This document shows positions 44,389-52,656 of a DNA stretch of 64,000 nucleotides, in pieces. The notes beneath the pieces are model-generated. The model made no database searches and had not been told where the DNA came from. It saw only the letters and a program-made list of their open reading frames with translations. The translations under genes and the position numbers were made by a program. Source of the stretch: Saccharopolyspora soli (lineage in GTDB: Bacteria; Actinomycetota; Actinomycetes; Mycobacteriales; Pseudonocardiaceae); contig NZ_JALBWV010000001.1 of NCBI RefSeq assembly GCF_022678645.1, forward strand, positions 186,001-250,000, written 5' to 3'. Positions within the stretch are counted from its first letter, which is position 1. Every line of letters begins with the position of its first letter.

Positions 44389-45455
44389 CCGCGCCCACCG
44401 TCGTCGGTGCGGTCGACACCGACGTGCACTGCGCACCAGCGAGGCTCGCTGATCTGGAGCCCTACCTCGACGAGTACTGGCGCGGCTACGTGCTCGACGC
44501 GGGGATGTCGTTCTCCCCGACGCAGGGCGGGGCGTATCCACCGCTGGCGTCCACGAGTGCCACTCCGCTCGCCCGCGCAGCGGGGATCTTCCCACCGAGC
44601 ACAGTGGACGATCTGCGCGCACAACTGCTCGATCCGCATTCGCTGCGCACTGCGGTGCTGAACTGCACGAGCTCGTTCAACTGCAACCGCAACCCGTACT
44701 ACGAAGCAGCGCTGACCCGCGCGATCAACGACTGGCTGATCGAGGAATGGCTCGGCAAGGACGACCGGCTGCGGGCGAGCATGGTGGTCCCGACGCTCGA
44801 CGCGAACGCCGCCGTCGCGGAGATCGAGCGCATCGGCGATCATCCGGGGATCGTCCAGGTGCTCCTTCCGGTGCGCGTCGATGCGCCGTGGGGCAACGTG
44901 CGGCACCGGCCGATCCTGCGCGCCGCGGCGGAGCGGGGACTGGTGGTCGGACTGCACGCATGGGGCCGGGTGGGCAACGCGCCGACCTCCAGCGGCTTCA
45001 CGCACACCTATCTGGAGGACTACCTGGCCAACTCCCAGATCATCGTGCATGCGCAGGTGACCAGCCTGGTGACCGAGGGCGTGTTCGCCGAGCTCCCCGA
45101 TCTGCGCGTCGTCCTGCTGGAGTGCGGGTTCTCCTGGCTGCCCACGTTGTTGTGGCGGTTCGACAAGGACTGGAAGGGGGTTTGGCGAGAGGTCCCGTGG
45201 CTCGGCAAGAAGCCCGCCGAGGTCGTCCGCGAGCACATCCGGCTCACGACGGCGCCCGCACACCTCCCGCACGACCCCGTGCAGGTGCGGGAGGCATTGG
45301 ACCTGCTCGACGCGGGGGCGGTGCTCATGCACGCCAGCGACTACCCGCACGACCACGGCGACGGTGGCGGGCGGTTGCTCGCCGCACTCACCGACGCCGA
45401 ACGGGACGCGGTGCTGAGCGGGAACGCGCTGGACTGGTACGGGCTCGACCGCTGA
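44385..45455 (+). CDS. Amidohydrolase-2 family protein (second)
   Basis: A 356-residue paralogue of the preceding gene's product: VDTDVHCAP replaces the HxH motif with His-Cys-Ala, so one N-terminal metal ligand seems altered, while VHAQVTSLVTEGVF and MHASDYPHDHGD match the first copy. The pair may form a hetero-oligomer. GGAGG lies 8 bases before the ATG at 44385; start and stop overlap neighbouring genes (ATGA and TGATG). Confidence 0.83.
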   Translation: MTAPTVVGAVDTDVHCAPARLADLEPYLDEYWRGYVLDAGMSFSPTQGGAYPPLASTSATPLARAAGIFPPSTVDDLRAQLLDPHSLRTAVLNCTSSFNCNRNPYYEAALTRAINDWLIEEWLGKDDRLRASMVVPTLDANAAVAEIERIGDHPGIVQVLLPVRVDAPWGNVRHRPILRAAAERGLVVGLHAWGRVGNAPTSSGFTHTYLEDYLANSQIIVHAQVTSLVTEGVFAELPDLRVVLLECGFSWLPTLLWRFDKDWKGVWREVPWLGKKPAEVVREHIRLTTAPAHLPHDPVQVREALDLLDAGAVLMHASDYPHDHGDGGGRLLAALTDAERDAVLSGNALDWYGLDR

Positions 45456-46321
45456 TGTTCGAGAGTTTCGAGACTCGGGACGTGCCGACCCCGGCAGGGG
45501 CGAGGATCCGGGTGCGCGTGGGCGGCAGCGGGGCGCCGGTACTGCTGCTGCACGGCTACCCGCAGACCGCTGCGATGTGGCACCACGTCGCGCCCGGCCT
45601 CGCCCGTGACCGGACGGTGGTGGTCGCCGACCTGCGTGGCTACGGCGACAGCACGCCGCCGCCGGACGAGGTCGACGAGGTGGCGGCGTTCGGCAAGCGG
45701 GCCATGGCAGCCGACCAGCTCGCGGTCATGAGCGCGCTCGGCTTCGACCGGTTCGCCGTAGTCGGCCACGACAGGGGAGCGCGCTGCGCCTATCGCCTGG
45801 CGCTCGACCACCCCGAGGCGGTGACCGCGCTCGCGGTGCTCGACATCCTGCCCACCGCCGACGTCTTCGCCCGCGTCGACGCCGGGTTCGCCCGCGCTGC
45901 GTGGCACTGGTTCTTCCTCGCGCAGCCGGGCGATCTGCCGGAGCGGCTGATCGCCGCGGACCCCGACGCTTTCTTCCTCCGCGGCGCCAGCGAGCTGTTC
46001 GCACCAGAGGCGCTTGCGGCCTATCGCGCGGCGTGCCGCAGACCATCGGTGATCCACGCGATGTGCCAGGACTACCGCGCTGGGGCCACCGTCGACGTCG
46101 CCGACGACGAAGCCGACCGAGGCCGCCGGACGATCACCTGCCCAACACTGGTCCTCTGGGGCACCCGCGGACCGCTGGGCCGCGAGCCCGACGTCCTCGA
46201 CGTCTGGCGGCGGTGGGCGCCCGAGGCGCGCGGTCACGTGCTGGACTGCGGGCACTACCTCGCCGAGGAACGGCCGGAGGAAACCCTCGCCGAGCTACAG
46301 GAGTTCCTGCGGAGTTCTTGA
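45455..46321 (+). CDS. Alpha/beta hydrolase, fluoroacetate dehalogenase-like
   Basis: A 288-residue hydrolase: oxyanion region LLLHGYPQTAAMWHHVAP, nucleophile elbow VVGHDRGARCAYRL (Asp with Arg at +1 and +4), WHWFFLAQP (about 148-156) and QDYRAGATVD, and the C-terminal acid/base region ending in GHYLAEE. In the Rhodopseudomonas fluoroacetate dehalogenase the corresponding Asp, two Arg, His-Trp and Tyr bind carboxylate and halide; all appear to be present here. This is known from that family and matches by inspection, but epoxide hydrolases share the fold. It ends the operon. Confidence 0.82.
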   Translation: MFESFETRDVPTPAGARIRVRVGGSGAPVLLLHGYPQTAAMWHHVAPGLARDRTVVVADLRGYGDSTPPPDEVDEVAAFGKRAMAADQLAVMSALGFDRFAVVGHDRGARCAYRLALDHPEAVTALAVLDILPTADVFARVDAGFARAAWHWFFLAQPGDLPERLIAADPDAFFLRGASELFAPEALAAYRAACRRPSVIHAMCQDYRAGATVDVADDEADRGRRTITCPTLVLWGTRGPLGREPDVLDVWRRWAPEARGHVLDCGHYLAEERPEETLAELQEFLRSS

Positions 46322-46335
46322 CCTGCTGCGGTCGT

Positions 46336-47370
46336 TCAGTCGGCGTGTGTCCCCGCTCGGGGTTGCGCGTCGAACTTCGCCGGAAGAGTGGTGCGCAGGG
46401 CCTGGCCGTTCCGCGTGGCCAGGAACCGGTCCACGGCATCACGTCCGTTGCGGATCAGCGTGTCGCGGCTGTCCGGGGAGATGTCGAATTCGGTGATCCC
46501 CACATCGGAGGTGTCGACGGTGATCATCCGGTCGCGGACCTCGGGACGGCTGAGCTGGGTCTGGTCGTGTCCGACAACTGCCGTGATGAGCACCTTCTTG
46601 AGCAACTCGAACGGCGGCGGCAGCGGCAGGCCGAGCCCTGGGAAGACCTCGCCGATCCCCTTGGGCAGATCGGGGAGCAGGCGGATGCCGAAGGTGGGCC
46701 AACGGCGCCGGACTCCGTCGGCGCGGTCGAAGATCTCAACGGCGAAGTTCGACAGCACCGCACCGTCCACGATCAGCGACACCTCGCCGGTGACCGGATC
46801 GGTGAGCCGCTGCGGCTCGAAGAACAGCGGCAGCGACATCGACATCCGCACCGCCTCGGCGACCGACTGGCTATCGGGGTCCAGGTGGAGCAGGTGGTAG
46901 TCCCAGGGCAGCCGCAGCAGTCGGCCGTGCGTGATGTCGGTGACCAGCACGACGAGCTTGTACCGCTGGTCCGGCCGCAGCGTGGCGTCATCGCCGTCGG
47001 CGTCCTCGTCGTGGCGGCGGAGATCGCCGAACGTCGCGGCGCCGAGGGCGCGCAGCTCGCGATCCAACCAGTCCTGCAGGTAATCGCCAGCGTAGGCGCC
47101 ACTGCGGGTGACCAGCGCCAGTCCTTCGCTGATCAGCGGCAGACCGGGCCGTCGCCGGTCGGGTATCCGCGACAGGTCCAGGCATCCCAGGACGTTCCGG
47201 ATCCGCGCCGCGTCGGCTCCCGCAGCGGCGAGCGCGCCCACCATCGCGCCTGCGGACGTCCCGGCGATCCGGGGGAAGCGGTAGCCGTGTTCCAGCAGCC
47301 GGATGACGGCCGCCACGGTGCCGAGTCCTTTGACCCCTCCGCCTTCGAGCACGAGATCCGCTTGCGGCAT
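46336..47370 (-). CDS. Patatin-like phospholipase
   Basis: A 344-residue patatin-fold protein: the oxyanion motif LEGGGVKGLG (about 8-17), the nucleophile motif GTSAG (about 37-41), and the dyad aspartate in VDGAVLSN (about 201). It should be a serine lipid acyl hydrolase. The motif set is complete. The start at 47370 has AAAGGGCGGGC upstream. It is convergent with the hydrolase gene and separated by 14 bases. Confidence 0.87.
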   Translation of the reverse strand: MPQADLVLEGGGVKGLGTVAAVIRLLEHGYRFPRIAGTSAGAMVGALAAAGADAARIRNVLGCLDLSRIPDRRRPGLPLISEGLALVTRSGAYAGDYLQDWLDRELRALGAATFGDLRRHDEDADGDDATLRPDQRYKLVVLVTDITHGRLLRLPWDYHLLHLDPDSQSVAEAVRMSMSLPLFFEPQRLTDPVTGEVSLIVDGAVLSNFAVEIFDRADGVRRRWPTFGIRLLPDLPKGIGEVFPGLGLPLPPPFELLKKVLITAVVGHDQTQLSRPEVRDRMITVDTSDVGITEFDISPDSRDTLIRNGRDAVDRFLATRNGQALRTTLPAKFDAQPRAGTHAD

Positions 47371-48563
47371 GCCCGCCCTTTCCGTTCACCACGCACCACG
47401 GCTGCGGACCTCACGATCCTGCACCGGCAACGCCGTCGCCGCGCAACCGTCCAGGAAAAACCTGAACAGGTGGTCGCCGACGGTCGAGCTCGCAGCGATC
47501 CGCCGCCGCGGTTTCCGGAATTGTCCGCTTCGTACTCCGCGGTGTCCTCATTGGACGCCGTCGTCGAACGGCCCGCCGGTGTGTTGGCGATCCGCGGCAC
47601 CCCATTCGGGTGATCTTCGCGGTTCGGTACGCACGGGCGAGCAACACAGCGGGGCCAACACGTGGTGTCGGTATGTGCTCATGCAACTACCAGTCGTAAG
47701 CTTGCGGCGGTGGCGACGGCCTGGGGGGACACCGTGCGCCACCGCCGTTGGGAAGGGAACCGACCCCTCCGGTGGCTGCAGGGGGCGGGCCCCGGGGGTC
47801 GGCCCCCGAAAGAAGGGGCGCGGGATTGGTCGCGGCCGTGGACCGGTCGCGATCATTCCCACGCGCAAGCTACGCGCTGTCAGATCGGGTGTCCTGTTGA
47901 AGAGAGCAGGGCTGCTACCGCCCACGTGGGGGAGCACTGCGGGCCGGTCGCAATCGATCGGGCAGCCATCGGCCGTGTGCTGACCTGCGTCAACGCATGA
48001 TCCGCAGCGCCGAATCCGATGCCTGGCCCGGCTGCGGCGGGTGGCCGCGCACCGTCCGCGCGGCAGCTGTGGCGATCGGGTTGCTCCAGCTCAGCAGGGC
48101 CGTCTCACTCGTTCGGCTGGTTTAGGCGTCGGCTGACTCCTTCGGGGCACGCCGAAGCTCGCTTCGGCCACCGCGTCCGGGTGAACGCACGAGCCGGTGG
48201 CGGAGTCCTTGGCCACCACGGCAGTTCCGGTCGCAGGCTGATCGCTCGACAGTGTCGGAGAACGGCCCGTTAGTCTCGCCCGGCGCGGCCGGAGCCGGGA
48301 ATGCGCACCGGCCCGATCGGGTCGGGCGCGAACTCCGGCGCGTGGCGCCCGGTCCTGAGCTCGCGGACGGGCGATGGCGCAAATCCGCTCGATCGTGGGA
48401 CAGAGCCTTATCACGCTGCACGAATGCCTCCGTCGCGGAGACGTTATCGCCGCGTGGCCGGATCCGTGGCCGCGGTGCGCCCTGCCCGAGTTTGCCGGGT
48501 GCGGTACTACTCGGCTGGCATCTCGCTGGACACCCTCCCCAGCACACCCGGAAAGGTTGGCGC
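47371..48563. other. Gene-poor region with hairpins
   Basis: About 1.2 kb without a gene I can support. Frames in it (for example 47662-48000 on the plus strand) lack recognisable domains. Visible structures are the hairpin CGGGGG/CCCCCG at 47793-47808 within a G/C-homopolymeric stretch, and GCCGAAG-CTCG-CTTCGGC at 48151-48168. It could contain promoters for the patatin gene (minus) and the small gene at 48564 (plus), or decayed genes. Confidence 0.6.
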
Positions 48564-49022
48564 ATGAGCGTGGCTGATGTGTCTTTCGAACGGTATCCGC
48601 AGACGGGCGTGGTGCGTGTGCGCGAGCTCATGCGGCGCTGCGCGGCCACTCACGATCACGCCGAACGGGCCGCACTGCTGGAGTGCATGGCCGACGAGCT
48701 CGACCGCGCGGCCGAGGGCGCGCCGCAAGAGCTGGCCATGGTGCTGCACGGACAGGCTGGCATGGTGCGGTTCTTCGCCGATCTGCAACGACGCGACCGG
48801 GCCTACCTCGCCACTGCCACCAGCGGCGGGCGTGACCTGCAACCGTGACATGCCGAGGGTGCCGATCGCGGCGACCCGGCAGTCGATCACGGCGTCGAGC
48901 TCGACCAGGCGTTGCTGGATCAGCTCGGCCTCCGCCGGGCAGGCGTCGGAGAGCTGCACGACGAGCTGGCCGTACTCGGCCAGCAGCATCGGCAGTTCCT
49001 CCGGCAGGTCGAATCGAGACAT
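48507..49022 (-). CDS. Hypothetical protein, overlaps antisense small gene
   Basis: GGGAGGG lies just before the ATG at 49022 and the first about 60 residues (MSRFDLPEELPMLLAEYGQL, then VVQLSDACPAEAELIQQRLV) look like a real helical protein. The rest of the frame runs antisense to the plus-strand gene at 48564-48848, where its composition is that of a mirror frame. The gene may be real in its 5' part, with the long tail an accident, or truncated by a lost stop. I do not recognise a family. Confidence 0.4.
   Translation of the reverse strand: MSRFDLPEELPMLLAEYGQLVVQLSDACPAEAELIQQRLVELDAVIDCRVAAIGTLGMSRLQVTPAAGGSGEVGPVASLQIGEEPHHASLSVQHHGQLLRRALGRAVELVGHALQQCGPFGVIVSGRAAPHELAHTHHARLRIPFERHISHAHAPTFPGVLGRVSSEMPAE
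48564..48848 (+). CDS. Small hypothetical helical protein
   Basis: A 94-residue frame with GGAAAGG 7-8 bases before its ATG and high third-position GC. The product looks all-helical with heptad-like spacing (RVRELMRRCAATHDHAERAA, LLECMADELDRAAEG, ELAMVLHGQAGMVRFFADLQ). I do not recognise the family. It lies wholly antisense to the 3' part of the minus-strand frame at 48507-49022. Confidence 0.5.
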   Translation: MSVADVSFERYPQTGVVRVRELMRRCAATHDHAERAALLECMADELDRAAEGAPQELAMVLHGQAGMVRFFADLQRRDRAYLATATSGGRDLQP

Positions 49023-49138
49023 CTCCAAGCCCTCCCGCACCCGCGTACCCTGCCGATATTGCGGTCCTGGGCCGTCCCCGGCCAGTTGACCGCACCGGTG
49101 TCCCGGGCCAGTTCAGCCAACCGTGCGCCGCGCTGGGC

Positions 49139-49939
49139 TCAGTCCGGGTCGGAAAGGCCGAGCGCGTCGGAAATGGCTTCGTAGAGGTCCCGGTATCGCG
49201 ACGTGAACCGCAGTTCGCGGGCGTTGCGCGGCCGGTCGAGCGTTACCGGGAACTCCGCGCGCACCCGTCCTGGCGCCGGGTTCATGACGACGACCCGGTC
49301 GGCGAGCAGCAGCGCTTCATCGACGTCGTGCGTCACGAAGATCACGGTGGTGCGCAGTTCTTCCCACAGCAGCAGGAATTCCGCGCCGATGCGCCGCCGG
49401 GTCAGGGCGTCGAGCGGCCCGAACGGCTCGTCCATGAGGAACAGCACCGGGTCCGCGGCGAGTGTTCGCGCGAGGGCGACGCGTTTGCGCATGCCGCCGG
49501 AGAGCTGGCGGGGCAGGTAGTTCGCGAACTCGGTGAGGCCGACTTGGTCGAGCAGTTCGCGGATCCGCACGTTCTGCTCGGCGCGGCTGCCGCCCGCGAC
49601 CTGGAGGGGCAGCCGCACGTTCTCGTGCACGGTGCGCCAGGGCAGCAGGGCGTCGTTCTGGAACAGCATTCCCACCCCGGCTGGCGGCCCGGTGACCGGC
49701 TGCCCACCGATGCGAGCGCCGCCGGTCGCCGGTTCGACGAGCCCAGCGACGGCCTTGAGCAGCGTCGACTTGCCGCATCCGCTCGGACCGACCAGCGCGA
49801 CGAATTCCCCTGCGGTGACGCTGAGTTCGGCTCCGTCGAGGGCGAGGTGACGGCCGCTGCGGGTGCGGTAGGCGACGCGCAGGTCCTGCACGGCGACCTC
49901 GGCTGGCGGTGTGGGATTGCGGATGTCGGGCATCGTCAT
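49139..49939 (-). CDS. ABC transporter ATPase, SsuB/TauB type
   Basis: A 266-residue ATPase: Walker A GPSGCGKSTLLK (about 51-62), Q-loop LFQNDALLPWRTV, signature QLSGGMRKRVALA, Walker B LFLMDEPFGPLDA and VTHDVDEALLLADRV. Wording is typical of sulfonate/taurine/nitrate importers. It overlaps the lipoprotein gene (ATGA) and is the last gene of the organosulfur operon. Confidence 0.92.
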   Translation of the reverse strand: MTMPDIRNPTPPAEVAVQDLRVAYRTRSGRHLALDGAELSVTAGEFVALVGPSGCGKSTLLKAVAGLVEPATGGARIGGQPVTGPPAGVGMLFQNDALLPWRTVHENVRLPLQVAGGSRAEQNVRIRELLDQVGLTEFANYLPRQLSGGMRKRVALARTLAADPVLFLMDEPFGPLDALTRRRIGAEFLLLWEELRTTVIFVTHDVDEALLLADRVVVMNPAPGRVRAEFPVTLDRPRNARELRFTSRYRDLYEAISDALGLSDPD

Positions 49940-50895
49940 GGTCGTCCCAAGAGGCGGAAGTCGAAGGCGTCGGCGAATGCCGGGATCTTGTCCTGCTGCG
50001 TCTGTCCAACTTGGACCAGCACCTGCGTGGTGTCCCGATAGGGCCCCTCGTCGATGGTGAGCCCGGCGGGTGCCTGGTCGAGCGTTGCCTGGAGCACGGC
50101 TGCCAGCACCTGCTGGCTCAGTCCGGGTGCTTGCTGCTGCGCGGCGGCCAGCAGGCTCGTCGGGTCGGACTCCGCGCGGTCCTGCGTGGCGCGCAAGGCT
50201 TTGACGAAGGCCCGCATGGCGGGCTGGTGGTCGTCGACCCAGGAGGATTTGGCGATCACCGCGAGGGCGACGTAGCGGAACGACGGCTGCCAGGTCACGG
50301 TGAACTTGCCGGACTGGACCATGGTCGTCAGCAGTGGATCGCTGACCATTCCGGCGGCGGCGCCACCCTTCTCGATCGTGGCCTGCATGGTGGCTCCGGT
50401 TCCGGCGCCCACCACGCGCAGTCCTTTGTAGGCGATCCCGGCTTCGGCGGCCGCCCGCTGGAGTTCGGTGTCCGACAGGCTTCCTGGCGCGGTGACGGCA
50501 ACGGACTTGCCAGCGAGGTCGGCGACCTGCGCCACCGGGGCCGAGGTCGGGCTGACCAGGGAGTAGGGCGGTTTCTCGCTGACCACCGCGTAGCCCTTGA
50601 CGTCGAGCCCCTTGGCCCGGTTGTTCACGATGTGCTCGCCTGCTCCGACGAAGGCGTCGATGCTGCCGCCAGCCAGTGCCTGCACGGCGTCGGAGCCGCT
50701 GTCGAAGCAGGTCTTCTGCGCCTGGAGGCCGTCCGGCAGGCCGCCTTCGTCGATGGTGATGGCGGCCAGGCTGATGCCGCCGCAGACGATGCCGACCCGG
50801 ATGGACGGTGGTCCGGCCTCGGCGGAGCAGCCGGTGGCGACTGCGGCGGTGATTGCCAGGGCAGCGGCCCAGCGCCAGCGCTTGGTGCGGGTCAT
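49936..50895 (-). CDS. ABC substrate-binding lipoprotein, SsuA/TauA-like
   Basis: A 319-residue protein with signal peptide and lipobox AVATGCS. The mature part (IRVGIVCGGISLAAITIDEGG, GGSIDAFVGAGEHIVNNRAK) belongs to the NMT1/SsuA-type binding family. It delivers the substrate to the permease at 50945-51826. Given the co-encoded monooxygenase and leader peptide, an organosulfur compound is the likely ligand. Confidence 0.87.
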   Translation of the reverse strand: MTRTKRWRWAAALAITAAVATGCSAEAGPPSIRVGIVCGGISLAAITIDEGGLPDGLQAQKTCFDSGSDAVQALAGGSIDAFVGAGEHIVNNRAKGLDVKGYAVVSEKPPYSLVSPTSAPVAQVADLAGKSVAVTAPGSLSDTELQRAAAEAGIAYKGLRVVGAGTGATMQATIEKGGAAAGMVSDPLLTTMVQSGKFTVTWQPSFRYVALAVIAKSSWVDDHQPAMRAFVKALRATQDRAESDPTSLLAAAQQQAPGLSQQVLAAVLQATLDQAPAGLTIDEGPYRDTTQVLVQVGQTQQDKIPAFADAFDFRLLGRP

Positions 50896-50944
50896 AGGTC
50901 GTTCCTCGCATTTCGGTGCAGGTCTCAGACGAGTGCTGGAGTGG

Positions 50945-51826
50945 TCAGTGGTGGCGCAGTACCCGGCGCTCGGCCCATTTGAGGAGTTGGTCGAGGACGA
51001 TCGCCAGCACCGTGATCACGGCAAGACCGGCGAAAACCCCGGTCACGTCGAGCAATCCGGAGGAGTACTTGATGTAGTAGCCGAGACCGGCGCTGGCGGC
51101 GATCATCTCGGCGATGACGGCACCGATGAGCGCGATGCCGATGGACAGCCGCAGCGCGGTGATCAACCACGGCACCAGCGAGGGCAGCACGATCCAGTAC
51201 CCGGTTTGCCAGCGCCGGGCGCGGAACGAGCGGGCCACGTCGAGCAGATCGGGGTCGATCTCCCGCACGCCCTGGTAGACGTTGTAGAAGATAACGAACA
51301 GCACCATCGTCACGACCATGGTGATCTTCGAGAGCAGCCCGACGCCGAACCACACGATGAACAACGGCGCGAGCGCCACCCGAGGCAGGCTGTAGAGCGC
51401 CATCAGGTACGGCAGCAGCCATCCGCTGAGCAACTGGGAGAAACCGAGGACGATCCCGAGCAGCATGCCGATCGGCACGCCCACCAGCAGTCCGATGGCC
51501 ACCTCGACGAGGGTCTGGGTGAGGTGCGGCCACAGCTCGCCGCTGGTGACCAGCTCGGCGAGTCGACCGGCGATCGCGGCGGGCGAGGACACGTAGAACG
51601 CGGGAACGATCCGGTCCGAGGTGAGCTGCCAGGCGCCGAGCACGACCACCGCCACGGCGAACCGGCCAACCAGGACGGCGCGGCGGAAGCGCACCGCGTG
51701 CCTGCGGTCGCGTTCGAGAAGTTCGTCTCCGATCGTGGAAACGCCACCTGGGCGCTGCCGGCCGCTGTCATCGGGCGGCGCAGCGTGCGTGGCGGAAGCC
51801 GTTCCGCCGGAACTGCGGGCGCTCAC
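50945..51826 (-). CDS. ABC transporter permease, SsuC/TauC type
   Basis: A 293-residue permease with six helices and the coupling loop LLDVARSFRARRWQTGYWIVLPSLVPWL (about 190-217). GTG at 51826 is chosen because GGAGG lies 7 bases upstream and the stop of the rhodanese gene overlaps it (GTGA). The N-terminal about 50 residues are polar and low complexity, probably cytoplasmic. Confidence 0.88.
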   Translation of the reverse strand: MSARSSGGTASATHAAPPDDSGRQRPGGVSTIGDELLERDRRHAVRFRRAVLVGRFAVAVVVLGAWQLTSDRIVPAFYVSSPAAIAGRLAELVTSGELWPHLTQTLVEVAIGLLVGVPIGMLLGIVLGFSQLLSGWLLPYLMALYSLPRVALAPLFIVWFGVGLLSKITMVVTMVLFVIFYNVYQGVREIDPDLLDVARSFRARRWQTGYWIVLPSLVPWLITALRLSIGIALIGAVIAEMIAASAGLGYYIKYSSGLLDVTGVFAGLAVITVLAIVLDQLLKWAERRVLRHH

Positions 51827-52656
51827 CGTGGATCCTCCACTGTGGAGGGTTCCGGTCCGGTTGCCACCGGGCGATCGGGATCGGCGCTCCACGCGGAGAA
51901 CGAGCCGACGTACAGCGGTGCTGTGAAGCCGAGATGCGCCAGCACCGCGACCCCGAATGCGCCAGCGACACCGCCCCCGCAGGACATTCCCGGAACCGGT
52001 GCACCAGGCGCGGCGAGCCCGTAGTGCGCACGCAACTCAGCGGCGTCGCGCAAGGTGCCATCCGGACCGAGTGCGTCTCGGGAGCTGATGTTGCGGGCGT
52101 TCGGAATGTGTCCAGCGTGGAACGCGTCCTCCGCCCGCGCGTCGATCAGCAGGTTCCGGGCCGCTAGTTCGGCGGCCTCGTCGGTGTTCAGCTCGGGCAG
52201 CGCGCCGCCGCGCAGTGTCACGTCACCGGGCGGAACGTCATCGGCCAGCGCTCCCAGCGCGCGACCAACGGCCGTCCACGCGCGCAGCCCGCCGTCGAGG
52301 ATGCGGACCCGTTCTAGACCCGCCCAGCGCAGCACCCACCAGGCTCGGGCCGCGACCAGCCCGCTGCGATCGTCATAGACCACCGCAGTGGAGTCGTTGC
52401 GCAAACCCCAGCGCCGGGCGGCGCGTTGCAGCTCGTCGATCCGAGGCAGGGGACGGCGGCCCTGGGCGGGTGGCGCGTCGTTCCGGGCGAGTTCCGTGAC
52501 CAGGTCGACGGCGACCGCGCCGGGCAGATGACCGATCGGATCGGCACTGCTCGCGCCGTCCGGTTCGCGGCGAACTTCCAGCAGCCGCACGTCGTCCCGG
52601 TTCTTGTCGAGCAGGTCAGCGAGTTCGGACGCGCTGACGAACACCGGCGCGCTCAT
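51823..52656 (-). CDS. Sulfurtransferase (tandem rhodanese)
   Basis: A 277-residue protein with two rhodanese domains. The C-terminal one carries the active cysteine in PGMSCGGGVAGAFGVAVLAHLG (about residue 231), the persulfide site; the N-terminal one (LLEVRREPDGASSADPIGHLPGAVAVDL) is structural. It resembles thiosulfate or 3-mercaptopyruvate sulfurtransferases and could handle sulfane sulfur or sulfite released by the co-encoded monooxygenase. It overlaps both neighbours by four bases. Confidence 0.87.
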   Translation of the reverse strand: MSAPVFVSASELADLLDKNRDDVRLLEVRREPDGASSADPIGHLPGAVAVDLVTELARNDAPPAQGRRPLPRIDELQRAARRWGLRNDSTAVVYDDRSGLVAARAWWVLRWAGLERVRILDGGLRAWTAVGRALGALADDVPPGDVTLRGGALPELNTDEAAELAARNLLIDARAEDAFHAGHIPNARNISSRDALGPDGTLRDAAELRAHYGLAAPGAPVPGMSCGGGVAGAFGVAVLAHLGFTAPLYVGSFSAWSADPDRPVATGPEPSTVEDPR

